Below, piece by piece: positions 43,153 to 50,858 of a stretch of 64,000 nt of DNA. The notes below the pieces were generated by a model that worked only from the letters and a program-made list of their open reading frames with translations, was not told the DNA's origin and did no database searches. Location: the NCBI GenBank assembly GCA_021155205.1, contig JAJNPS010000037.1:1-64000 (forward strand), given 5' to 3'. Origin of the DNA: Rhodobacterales bacterium. Its GTDB lineage: Bacteria > Pseudomonadota > Alphaproteobacteria > Rhodobacterales > Rhodobacteraceae. Each line of letters opens with the position of its first letter. Position 1 is the stretch's first letter. A program made the translations under genes and the position numbers.

Positions 43153-43763
43153 TGCACCGATACCGGATAGCCCGCATTCACCGCGCGGATCTGCGACGCA
43201 CCGGGGAGTGGCTGCGGAATGCCTGCGGCCATCATCCGCAGGAATTCCGTCTCGTCCTCGATCCCGAATGCCCTGTTGTTGCGCCGCTCGAACCCCATGG
43301 TCGAGGCGGGCTTGCCGCTCAGGCTGCGGCCAAGATCGCCCACCATCAGCGTGTGGCCGGTCAGGATGAACCATGGATCCGCCGACCGGATCCTGTCGGT
43401 CACCACAATCGAGATATGTTCAGGCGTATGGCCGGGCGTGTGCATGATCGCCAGCGCCACATTGCCAAGGTCCAGAACATCGCCATCCTGCACGCCCGCG
43501 AAAGCATAAGAGGTATCGGCCCCGGCCTGCAGCACATACCGCGCCCCTGCAGCTTCGGCCAGCGCCCGCCCGGCCGAATGATGATCGGCATGCAGATGGG
43601 TGTCGATGACATAGAGGATCCGCATCCCCGTCGCTTCGGCAGCTGCAATATGGGGGGCGATATCGCCCGCCGGATCGACCACCGCGCCGGCGGACTGGCC
43701 GCCGCAGCCCAGAAGATAGGATGCCGTTATCGGATCCGTGTGAAGGAACTGGCGCAAAATCAT
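43149..43763 (-). CDS. MBL-fold hydrolase, second persulfide-dioxygenase-like enzyme
   Basis: A 204-residue short MBL protein with THLHADHHSAG near residue 55 and HTPGHTPEHISIV later, the ETHE1/glyoxalase II layout. It is distinct in sequence from the 294-residue enzyme at 39032. The start at 43763 (MILRQFLHTDP) follows a GGAGGA site. Either persulfide dioxygenase or a glyoxalase II-like thioesterase is possible; the context favours the former. Confidence 0.8.
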   Translation of the reverse strand: MILRQFLHTDPITASYLLGCGGQSAGAVVDPAGDIAPHIAAAEATGMRILYVIDTHLHADHHSAGRALAEAAGARYVLQAGADTSYAFAGVQDGDVLDLGNVALAIMHTPGHTPEHISIVVTDRIRSADPWFILTGHTLMVGDLGRSLSGKPASTMGFERRNNRAFGIEDETEFLRMMAAGIPQPLPGASQIRAVNAGYPVSVQ

Positions 43764-43824
43764 GACATTCCTCCGGGAGCGGACGACCTTGAGGCTCTTG
43801 CGCCACGGACCGTCCCGATTTACA

Positions 43825-43846
43825 GTCAATTATTATGTTGATTGAG
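43825..43846. promoter_or_regulatory. candidate ArsR-type operator in divergent promoter
   Basis: TCAAT (43826-43830) and ATTGA (43841-43845) form an AT-rich imperfect dyad around TATTATGTTG, in the 103 bases between the MBL gene and the ArsR-rhodanese gene. ArsR-family repressors commonly bind such AT-rich dyads over their own promoters. Confidence 0.4.
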
Positions 43847-43866
43847 CTATCGTGGAGATGACCTGC

Positions 43867-44553
43867 ATGTCAATGGGTCCGAAGCAAGCCATTCTGGCCG
43901 AGTTTGCCGGGGTCGCCCGCGCCCTGGGGCACCCGCATCGGCTGGACCTGCTGGAGCACCTGGGTCAGGGCGAACGCGGCGTCGATGCGCTGGCCGCCCG
44001 CGTCGGGCTGTCGCTGGCCAATGTGTCACAACATCTGCAGCAACTCCGCCGCGCCGGTCTTGTCGCGAACCGCCGCGACGGCAAGTTCATCCTTTACCGG
44101 CTGGCCGATGCCGGGGTGACGGACCTGCTGACAGCCCTGCGCCGGCAGTCCGAACGCAACCTGGCCGAAGTGGACCGCATCCGGCGCGGCTACTTCGCGG
44201 ACCGCGACAGCCTCGAGCCGGTGACGCGCGAAGACCTGCTTGATCGGGTCGCGGCCGGATTGGTGACGGTGCTCGACGTCAGGCCAGCAGACGAATTCGG
44301 GCAGGGGCATCTGCCCGGTGCCGTCAACATCCCGCTGGCCGAGTTGCTGGACCGGCTGGCCGAGCTTGACCCGGACCGCGAGGTGATCGCCTATTGCCGG
44401 GGCGCCTGGTGCGTCCTTGCGTTCGAGGCCGTGGCCGCCCTGCGCGCCCAAGGCCGCCCCGCGCGGCGGCTGGTCGATGGTTTTCCCGAATGGCGCGCGG
44501 CGGGTCTTGCCATCGCAACCGCAAGCGCCGGCAGGCCCGAAGTGGTCGAGTGA
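43867..44553 (+). CDS. ArsR-family regulator fused to a rhodanese domain
   Basis: A 228-residue fusion. Residues to about 95 form an ArsR winged helix (LSLANVSQHLQQLRRAGLV is the recognition region). Residues about 115-220 form a rhodanese domain with the loop YCRGAWCV carrying the catalytic-type Cys and a second Cys four residues on. It is likely to sense reactive sulfur by direct persulfidation and to repress the divergent MBL operon. The ATG at 43867 has GGAG nine bases upstream; starts at 43858 (ATG) and 43852 (GTG) are possible. Confidence 0.88.
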   Translation: MSMGPKQAILAEFAGVARALGHPHRLDLLEHLGQGERGVDALAARVGLSLANVSQHLQQLRRAGLVANRRDGKFILYRLADAGVTDLLTALRRQSERNLAEVDRIRRGYFADRDSLEPVTREDLLDRVAAGLVTVLDVRPADEFGQGHLPGAVNIPLAELLDRLAELDPDREVIAYCRGAWCVLAFEAVAALRAQGRPARRLVDGFPEWRAAGLAIATASAGRPEVVE

Positions 44554-44592
44554 TCGGAAGCCCCATACAATAGAAGGCAGGACAGTCGTTGA

Positions 44593-45017
44593 ACAAATCA
44601 CCCTCCGGCAAAACCGGGGCGGTTCAATGCGGGGACCATCGTGAACATCACCTCAATGCTGGCCTATGGCGGCCCGCCGTTCCTGCTGGCCTATGCCGCA
44701 TCCAAGGCGGCGATTGTAGCCCTGACCAAGGGCACCGCCAACACGGTCAAGCGTGATGGCATGCGGGTGTTCGGCATCAACCTTGGCTGGACCTGGACCC
44801 CGGCGGAACAAGAGGTGCAGACCCGCCTGCACGGCCTGCCGGAAAACTGGTCGGAGACGCTGGGGGCCAAGCAGCCGTTCGGGCGGCTCTTGATGCCCAA
44901 GGACCCGGCGGCGCTGATTTCGTTTCTGGTGTCGGAGGATGCGCGGATGATGCGGGGGCGATCATCGACCTTGATCAGTACGTCGCAGGCACCGTGGACG
45001 ACAACCCGGGGACTTAA
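44593..45017 (+). pseudogene. SDR dehydrogenase, 5'-truncated and frameshifted
   Basis: The C-terminal half of a short-chain dehydrogenase. AGTIVNITSMLAYGG and the catalytic YAASK are present, but the cofactor-binding N-terminal half is missing and the frame opens from a stop at 44590. After DARMM the frame shifts: restoring one base after 44952 gives TGAIIDLDQYVAGTVDDNPG and a stop at 45017. Both defects make function unlikely. It may be a lost partner of the adjacent sugar-uptake genes. Confidence 0.8.
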
Positions 45018-45018
45018 A

Positions 45019-45062
45019 GCCTGTCCGACAAACGTGGCGCGCGGTTTTGTCGAAAGACAGGC
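45019..45062. terminator. hairpin between convergent SDR remnant and dehydrogenase
   Basis: GCCTGTC-CGACAAA (45019-45032) pairs with TTTGTCG and GACAGGC (to 45062), with a three-base bulge. It lies two bases after the SDR stop and before the convergent dehydrogenase stop. The stem has T-rich flanks only inside the loop side, so strength is uncertain. Confidence 0.4.
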
Positions 45063-45116
45063 GGCCAGCAAGGAACCGAGAGGATGGCCGACGCTTCTAT
45101 CCGCGTGGGACAGACT

Positions 45117-46139
45117 CTAGGTCTTGTCGACCGGGCGCGACCGCATGCGGCTGACCGTTTCGCGTTCGGCCCGCTTGCAGCGCTGCGGCGGCAAACCACG
45201 GTCCATCAGGTCCATGTCCTCCAGTACCATGTCGCCCATCCGCTTTAGTGCGATGTCCAGCGCCCCGGCCCTGTGGGCGGATCGCAGGAACCCGCGCAGG
45301 GTCCGCACCGGATGATCGGAGGGAAGCGGCTCTTCCGGAAAGACATCGCTTGCGGCGAAGATGTGTCCGGACCGCACCGCCGCGATCAGGTCGTCGAAAT
45401 TGACCACACCTGCCCGGCTGAGCAGGATGAAGACAGCCCCCGGTCGCATGCGGGCAAAGTGTGCAGCATCCAGGAACCCCTCGTTCTCGCCGGTCACCGA
45501 GGCAACGCAGAACACCACATCGGACCCCGACAGCACAACATCCAGACTGGCCGGTTGCGCCCCGTGATCGCGGATGACGGACGGCGGCAGCCATGGGTCA
45601 TAGGCACTGATCTGGCAGTGAAATCCGGTCAGCACCCGCTTGACCGCGCGCCCAAGGTCGCCGAACCCGATCAGCCCGACCGTAGCGCCCGTCAAAAGGC
45701 GCGCCTGTTGGTTGCCCGCAAAACCCCAAAGCTCGTGACCTTGGCGAAAGGCCAGATCCGCATCAACGACGTCACGCAACAGGTTCAACGCAAACGCCAG
45801 ACCGATCTCGGCAACCGGTTCGGCAAAGACCGCCCCCGTGGTCAGCACGTGGATGCCGCGCTGGAACAGGATCTCGTAGGGCATGTTGAGGTAAAGGTTG
45901 CTTTCAACATTCAGCACCGCCCTAAGGCCCGTCATCCGCGCCAGCAGCTCCGCCGGGATCGGCGGCTGGCCCAGCACGTAACGCGTCTCGGCCAGCGTGG
46001 CATCCGGCAGGGCGTCCAGCCCGTCTGTGGCCGCCTCGACGATCCGGTAGCGGTCGTGCAGCACTGCCTTGGCGGGATCGGTAAAGATCATGTCGATGCT
46101 GCGCGGGTCCGGCGATGACAGGATCAGCGGTCGTTCCAT
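45117..46139 (-). CDS. D-2-hydroxyacid dehydrogenase, NAD-binding
   Basis: A 340-residue dehydrogenase. The Rossmann motif ATVGLIGFGDLGRAVKRVL is near residue 148, and LSRAGVVNFDDL and the later SAHRAG carry the Arg/His region of the active site. It resembles phosphoglycerate-dehydrogenase-like enzymes of sugar-acid metabolism. The ATG at 46139 overlaps the ABC ATPase stop (TGATG), so it is the last gene of the importer operon and probably acts on the imported compound. Confidence 0.85.
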   Translation of the reverse strand: MERPLILSSPDPRSIDMIFTDPAKAVLHDRYRIVEAATDGLDALPDATLAETRYVLGQPPIPAELLARMTGLRAVLNVESNLYLNMPYEILFQRGIHVLTTGAVFAEPVAEIGLAFALNLLRDVVDADLAFRQGHELWGFAGNQQARLLTGATVGLIGFGDLGRAVKRVLTGFHCQISAYDPWLPPSVIRDHGAQPASLDVVLSGSDVVFCVASVTGENEGFLDAAHFARMRPGAVFILLSRAGVVNFDDLIAAVRSGHIFAASDVFPEEPLPSDHPVRTLRGFLRSAHRAGALDIALKRMGDMVLEDMDLMDRGLPPQRCKRAERETVSRMRSRPVDKT

Positions 46140-46885
46140 CAGGCGTGGTCCATGCCGGTGATGATCCGCTCCACCTGTTCGACCGTCGTGGTTTTGGGGT
46201 CGATGTCGTCGGCGACGACGCTGCCCAGACGCATCACCACGATGCGGTCGACGACCTGAAACACGTGGTGGATGTTGTGCGCGATGAAGATGCACGAATG
46301 CCCCGAATCCCGCGCCTGGCGAACAAAGTTAAGCACGCCTTGGGTTTCGGCCACGCCAAGGTTGTTGGTCGGCTCATCCAGAATGATCAGGTCGCTGTCG
46401 AAATGCATCGCGCGGGCAATCGCGACGGCCTGCCGTTCCCCGCCCGAAAGGGCCGAAATCGGCGTCGTGGGCGGAATGTTCTTGGTGATGCCGACTTGCC
46501 GCAACAGGGCCGTGGTGGCCGCGCCCATCGCGGCGTGATCCAGCCGTCCGAGCGCGCCCTTGACCGGCTCGCGCCCCAGAAAGATGTTGCGCGCGATGGA
46601 CAACTGCGTGACCAGCGCGGAATCCTGGTAGATGGTCTCGATCCCGTTGTTGATGGCGTCCGAGGTCGAGTTCATCTCCACCTTGCGTCCGCGCACGAAG
46701 ATGTCACCGCTGGTGGCGCGAACTGCGCCGGACAACACCTTGATCATGGTTGATTTTCCGGCACCATTGTCACCCAGAAGGCCCACGATCTCGCCTTCGT
46801 TGACCGTCAGGTTGGCCCCGCGCAAGGCCTGCACGCGGCCATAGGATTTCGTGACATTGACCATCCGGACCAGCGCGTCGCCCAT
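46139..46885 (-). CDS. sugar ABC transporter ATP-binding protein
   Basis: A 248-residue single-domain ATPase. Walker A is GDNGAGKST near residue 39, the signature ALSGGERQAVAIARAM, and Walker B LIILDEPTN. Single-domain ATPases of this type (FrcA-like) serve CUT2 monosaccharide or polyol importers. It lies three bases after the permease gene. Confidence 0.93.
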   Translation of the reverse strand: MGDALVRMVNVTKSYGRVQALRGANLTVNEGEIVGLLGDNGAGKSTMIKVLSGAVRATSGDIFVRGRKVEMNSTSDAINNGIETIYQDSALVTQLSIARNIFLGREPVKGALGRLDHAAMGAATTALLRQVGITKNIPPTTPISALSGGERQAVAIARAMHFDSDLIILDEPTNNLGVAETQGVLNFVRQARDSGHSCIFIAHNIHHVFQVVDRIVVMRLGSVVADDIDPKTTTVEQVERIITGMDHA

Positions 46886-46888
46886 CTG

Positions 46889-47899
46889 TCATTCCCCCGA
46901 ATGATGGCGGCGTTCCAGCCACGAATGCAGCGCCATCATGCCAAGGATGATCGCGCCGATAAAGATGTTGTAGGCCAGCCCCGGCACCCCGATCATGACG
47001 ATGCCGTTGCGCATCAGCCGCAGGATAAAGATGCCTAGGATGGTCCCGATGATCGTGCCTCGACCGCCCAGCAGCGAGGTGCCACCGATGACGACCATGG
47101 CGATCACCTCCAACTCATACCCCGTGCCCGAATTGGGATTGGCGGCAGAGGTTCGGATCGAACTGATAATGCCTGCAAAGCCAGACAGGAACGCGCTCAG
47201 CACGAACAGCCCGATCTTGGTGCGCGCCACGTTCACACCGCGCGCGCGGGCCGCGTTGGCATTGCCGCCGGTCGCCTGGATCCAGTTTCCCAGACGGGTG
47301 CCGGTCAGCACGTAATGCAGCAGGAAGGCGAATGCGATGAACCAGAACAACGACATGTAAAGCCTGAGCGATCCGAACTGCACGTCGCCCACCAGCACGG
47401 ATGCCAGCCACTGGCCCTCGGCACTCCAAGTGCGTTGCGGGAAACCGTCGGTGATGTAGAGGGCGGTACCGCGCGCCACCAGCAGCATGCCCAGCGTGAC
47501 CAGGAATGACGGGATTTTCAGCGCGGTCACAAACCAGCCGTTCACCACGCCGATGAAAACCGCGATGCCGATGGCAACCAGGAATGCCACGGGCAGCGAT
47601 GTGGCACCTGAATTGAACAGCGCCCACATCAGGACCGGCGTCAGGCCGAACACGGCCCCGACCGACAGGTCGAACTCGCCCGCCGTCATCAGCAGCGTCA
47701 TCGCCAGCGCGATCAGTCCCAACTCCACTGTAAATGCCAGCGTGTTGGAAATGTTCAGGACCGAAAGGAACGCCGGGTTGATGGCGGTAAAGACCACAAT
47801 TTCCAACAGCAGCAGGATCGCGGGGCCTGCTTCGGGGCGGGCGAACAGCCGTCGGGCCAGGCTTTGCGGTTCCAAGGGGGTCTCTTTGTTCAATGTCAT
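46889..47899 (-). CDS. sugar ABC transporter permease (RbsC/FrcC type)
   Basis: A 336-residue membrane protein of the CUT2 branched family. The stretch LMTAGEFDLSVGAVFGL near residue 75 and the late segment VIGGTSLLGGRGTIIGTILG are hallmarks. It follows the binding-protein gene after 44 bases. Confidence 0.93.
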   Translation of the reverse strand: MTLNKETPLEPQSLARRLFARPEAGPAILLLLEIVVFTAINPAFLSVLNISNTLAFTVELGLIALAMTLLMTAGEFDLSVGAVFGLTPVLMWALFNSGATSLPVAFLVAIGIAVFIGVVNGWFVTALKIPSFLVTLGMLLVARGTALYITDGFPQRTWSAEGQWLASVLVGDVQFGSLRLYMSLFWFIAFAFLLHYVLTGTRLGNWIQATGGNANAARARGVNVARTKIGLFVLSAFLSGFAGIISSIRTSAANPNSGTGYELEVIAMVVIGGTSLLGGRGTIIGTILGIFILRLMRNGIVMIGVPGLAYNIFIGAIILGMMALHSWLERRHHSGE

Positions 47900-47943
47900 G
47901 AAGGGCGCGCGGCCAGGGTTGCCCCGGGCCGCGCAACTGAGGA

Positions 47944-48885
47944 TTACTTGCCGCTCATGATGTCGTCATAGACCTGCGCGGTGTCCTTTTCATAGAGCGC
48001 GCCGGTGATCACATCAAACGCCGCTGGCGTGCCGCCTGCCTGCATTGCTGCCAGGGAAAGCGCCACATAGCTCGTCGCCTGCGGATCTTGCCACTGGGCC
48101 GCATTCACATAGCCGTTCAGCACGGCCTGTGTCGTATCCAGCGAATTGCCCCAGCCGACCACAGGGATTTCACCGGCCTTCACGCCGACCTGATCAAACA
48201 CGCGGGGTATGGAGCCAGTCACAAGGTCGCCCAGTCCGATGATCGCCTGCACCTTGTCGCGATTGGCGGTCAGGTAGTCCGACATCCGGGTAATGATCTC
48301 GGCCTGGTCGAGGGTGGCGTCAGTCACCTCCCACGTGATGTTCAGCGGGGTGAAGACGGACGCGATGCCTGCCTCTTCCTGGACGCCATAGGTGGCACCT
48401 GGCACCTCGACCGGCATCCAGACGAAATCGCCCTCTTTCACCAGGCCCTTGTCGACCAGATACTGCGCCCAGCCGGCTCCAACCACTTCCAGATCGGCTC
48501 CGACATAGGCGTCGAAATCCGCCGTCGGATCGGGCGTGTTCATGTTGATGATGGGGATTCCCGCGGCAACGGCCTCGGCTACCACCTCGACCAGCGACCC
48601 CGGATCGGGACTGGACGTCACAATGCCGTCTGCGCCGGATGCGATGGCCGCGCGCACAGCTTCTTGCTGCGACGGCACGTCGCCGGAATGGAACGAGGTG
48701 TTCACCGTGTTTCCGGTATCGGCGGCCCAACGGTTGGCCCCGTCCAGGAAATAGGTCCAGACGGGATCGGCGGGCGATCCGTGTGACACCCAGTAAAATG
48801 TCTTGCCCTCGGCCAGCGCGACCGTCCCGCTAGCCACAACTGCAACAAGCGCTGTCGTAAGGCCGAAAAATGTTCTTCGAAGCAT
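47944..48885 (-). CDS. sugar ABC transporter substrate-binding protein
   Basis: A 313-residue periplasmic binding protein of the ribose-type fold. The signal peptide is MLRRTFFGLTTALVAVVASG and onwards to about residue 25. FYWVSHGSPADPVWTYFLDG and ASGADGIVTSSPDPGSL are ligand-lobe sequences. A GAGGAGGAG site precedes the ATG at 48885. First gene of the importer operon. The ligand is not predictable; a sugar or polyol is likely. Confidence 0.92.
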   Translation of the reverse strand: MLRRTFFGLTTALVAVVASGTVALAEGKTFYWVSHGSPADPVWTYFLDGANRWAADTGNTVNTSFHSGDVPSQQEAVRAAIASGADGIVTSSPDPGSLVEVVAEAVAAGIPIINMNTPDPTADFDAYVGADLEVVGAGWAQYLVDKGLVKEGDFVWMPVEVPGATYGVQEEAGIASVFTPLNITWEVTDATLDQAEIITRMSDYLTANRDKVQAIIGLGDLVTGSIPRVFDQVGVKAGEIPVVGWGNSLDTTQAVLNGYVNAAQWQDPQATSYVALSLAAMQAGGTPAAFDVITGALYEKDTAQVYDDIMSGK

Positions 48886-49296
48886 GCTGGTCTCCTCCTC
48901 TGACCGAACACGGGCAAGTTTGCCCGACTGGTTGAGCGCGCAAACGTCATCACAAGGCGCGCATCTGCGGTGTGACTGTGCCGCGACAATGGGCCACACA
49001 TCTGTTCGATAGACGGTGAATGTCCGATGGATCGGACGCAAACGCAATTTACATCAGAACCCATCACGCATGATGGAAATGTTGCCGCGCCTGGATCATG
49101 CCCACGGCATGGCTGCGAAAGCTTGCGGTCATCTTTCTGTTTCCGCTAAATAAAAAATGACCATGCCCTTTGATAGCTCGCGACTGCATCCTGCCAGATT
49201 GATTGCGTTACATCATCAAAGCTGATGTGATATCCTCCGCTTGATGTGTCAGGGCATCCAGAAGTCGCGGCTTTGCCCCGCCCGAACGGAACCAGC
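48886..49296. promoter_or_regulatory. divergent control region between importer and LacI regulator
   Basis: A 411-base region with several dyads. CCATCA-CGCA-TGATGG is at 49061-49076, ACATCA-N7-TGATGT at 49210-49228, and GTCCGAT-GG-ATCGGAC at 49022-49037. The half-site CATCA/TGATG occurs seven times in all (also at 48948, 49052 and 49242). These are candidate operators for the adjacent LacI protein, perhaps allowing DNA looping. Confidence 0.5.
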
Positions 49297-50319
49297 ATGC
49301 GCAAGGCCACCATCAGGGATATTGCCAACAGCGCAGATGTTTCGACAGCGACGGTGGACCGCGTCCTGAACGGGCGCGCAGGCGTATCTGCCGCCAACCG
49401 CCAGCGCGTCTACATGGCTGCGCGCGTCCTTGGCTACCTGCCGACCGAAGACAAGGTCACCCTGCCCTCACGCCCTGCCCATCTGGAATTCTTCATCCCC
49501 TTCGGGCACAGCGAATTCATGCACGACCTGGCGAACACGATCCGGGATTTTGCGTCCCACCTGCCACTTGTCGCGTCCTGTACCATCCATGCGCTGGATG
49601 GCTTGTCGCCAGAAGCTTTGGTTTCCGCGATAGAAAGGACCGCGCTGAAAGCCAGCGGCGTCGGGTTGATCACCGTCGATCACCCGATCACACGCAACGC
49701 CATACGCCAACTTTCCGACGCAGGCGTCCGGGTGATTACGATCGCATCGGATGTGCTGCAGACGCCGCGATCAGCCTATGTCGGGGTCGACAACCGGGTG
49801 GCAGGGCGGACGGCGGGTCTGATGATGGGGCGCCTGGTCGGCAGCAGCGCAGGGTCATTGGGCCTGTTCATGGGCTCGCGCGCTTATCACGGCCATGAAG
49901 AACGCGAAAACGGCTTTCGCGTCGTGATCACCGATCAGTTCCCGAAACTGCGATTGCTGCCGGCGGTGGAGACCCACGAGGACAACACCGTGTCATATGA
50001 TGCCGCGTTCAGCCTGCTGCGCAACTGTCCCGATATTGTCGGCATCTATTGTGTGGGTGCCGGGCGGGCGGGCGTCGCGCGGGCGGTGGCCGGCATGGGA
50101 CGTCCGCGCCCCTTCGTGATCTTTCACGATCTGACTGATCTTACGCGCAGCTATCTGGCCGACGACCTGATCGACGTCGTGATCGACCAGAATGCACGCC
50201 TCACGGGCGAGCAGGCAGTCATCCGGCTGTTGGGGTCCATCGCGTCAACCGCACCCTTTTTGACGCTGAAGTATATTGAGCCGCGCATTATCTTGCGCGA
50301 GAACATTCCGGTGCGTTGA
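49297..50319 (+). CDS. LacI-family transcriptional regulator
   Basis: A 340-residue repressor. The N-terminal helix-turn-helix reads TIRDIANSADVSTATVDRVL followed by the hinge-helix region NGRAGVSAANRQRVYMAA. A periplasmic-binding-protein-like sensor domain follows (for example GLITVDHPITRNAIRQL and SAYVGVDNRVAGRTAG). It is divergent from the importer operon and presumably represses it until the imported sugar binds. The start is the ATG at 49297. Confidence 0.92.
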   Translation: MRKATIRDIANSADVSTATVDRVLNGRAGVSAANRQRVYMAARVLGYLPTEDKVTLPSRPAHLEFFIPFGHSEFMHDLANTIRDFASHLPLVASCTIHALDGLSPEALVSAIERTALKASGVGLITVDHPITRNAIRQLSDAGVRVITIASDVLQTPRSAYVGVDNRVAGRTAGLMMGRLVGSSAGSLGLFMGSRAYHGHEERENGFRVVITDQFPKLRLLPAVETHEDNTVSYDAAFSLLRNCPDIVGIYCVGAGRAGVARAVAGMGRPRPFVIFHDLTDLTRSYLADDLIDVVIDQNARLTGEQAVIRLLGSIASTAPFLTLKYIEPRIILRENIPVR

Positions 50320-50444
50320 ATTTTGACTCGGCCGTGTCCCCGCGGTGGCCAGCCGGTCAGACGCGGGATTTTTACTCTAACTCTCAAGCTCTCTGCCAAA
50401 TCCGCCTGAGAATGCAAAGTTTCCCAGCCACTTATAGTCAGGAC

Positions 50445-50528
50445 CTATAAATTTTCTTGAGCGCCCTTCTCATCGACAACGTGGATCGACGTCGTCTTCG
50501 ATACGCCCAACGCGGCAAAGGCAGTCAT
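50445..50528 (-). pseudogene. IS110-like transposase N-terminal remnant
   Basis: A 27-codon frame reading MTAFAALGVSKTTSIHVVDE before diverging and stopping. IS110 transposases start with a pattern such as FAALDVS-x-K-x-T-x-I-x-VVDE-x-G; here the catalytic Asp of DVS is Gly. The rest of the gene is absent. It lies 20 bases from tRNA-Ser. A TTATAG-N7-CTATAA dyad at 50432-50450 may be the old element edge. Confidence 0.5.
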
Positions 50529-50547
50529 GACTTCGCAAGTGGGCAAG

Positions 50548-50637
50548 TGGCGGAGGAGGTGGGATTCGAACCCACGGTAGAGTTGCCCCTACGTCGGTTT
50601 TCAAGACCGGTGCGTTAAACCGCTCCGCCACTCCTCC
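50548..50637 (-). tRNA. tRNA-Ser (TGA)
   Basis: A 90-base class II tRNA including CCA. The acceptor GGAGGAG pairs with CTCCTCC, the discriminator is G, the variable arm is long, the anticodon loop reads CTTGAAA, and the TPsiC arm has GGTTCGAATCC. Confidence 0.95.
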
Positions 50638-50858
50638 CGATGGCGCGGGCATAGCGGGGTGCGGGCGATTCTGAAAGGGGCGGACCTGTTGGCAAAGTGA
50701 TGCTAGCGCGCAAAGGCCGCTCTTTCCTCTGGACCGCCAAGCCGGTAGTATGCGCCGCAACCAGGGTCTGCAGCGGGCAACCTGCCGGGCTGGCGGCGGC
50801 AAGCAGGCACCGGGGGCAGGAACAATCGCGGCACAGAACGCGAAGGCAAGGGCAGAGC

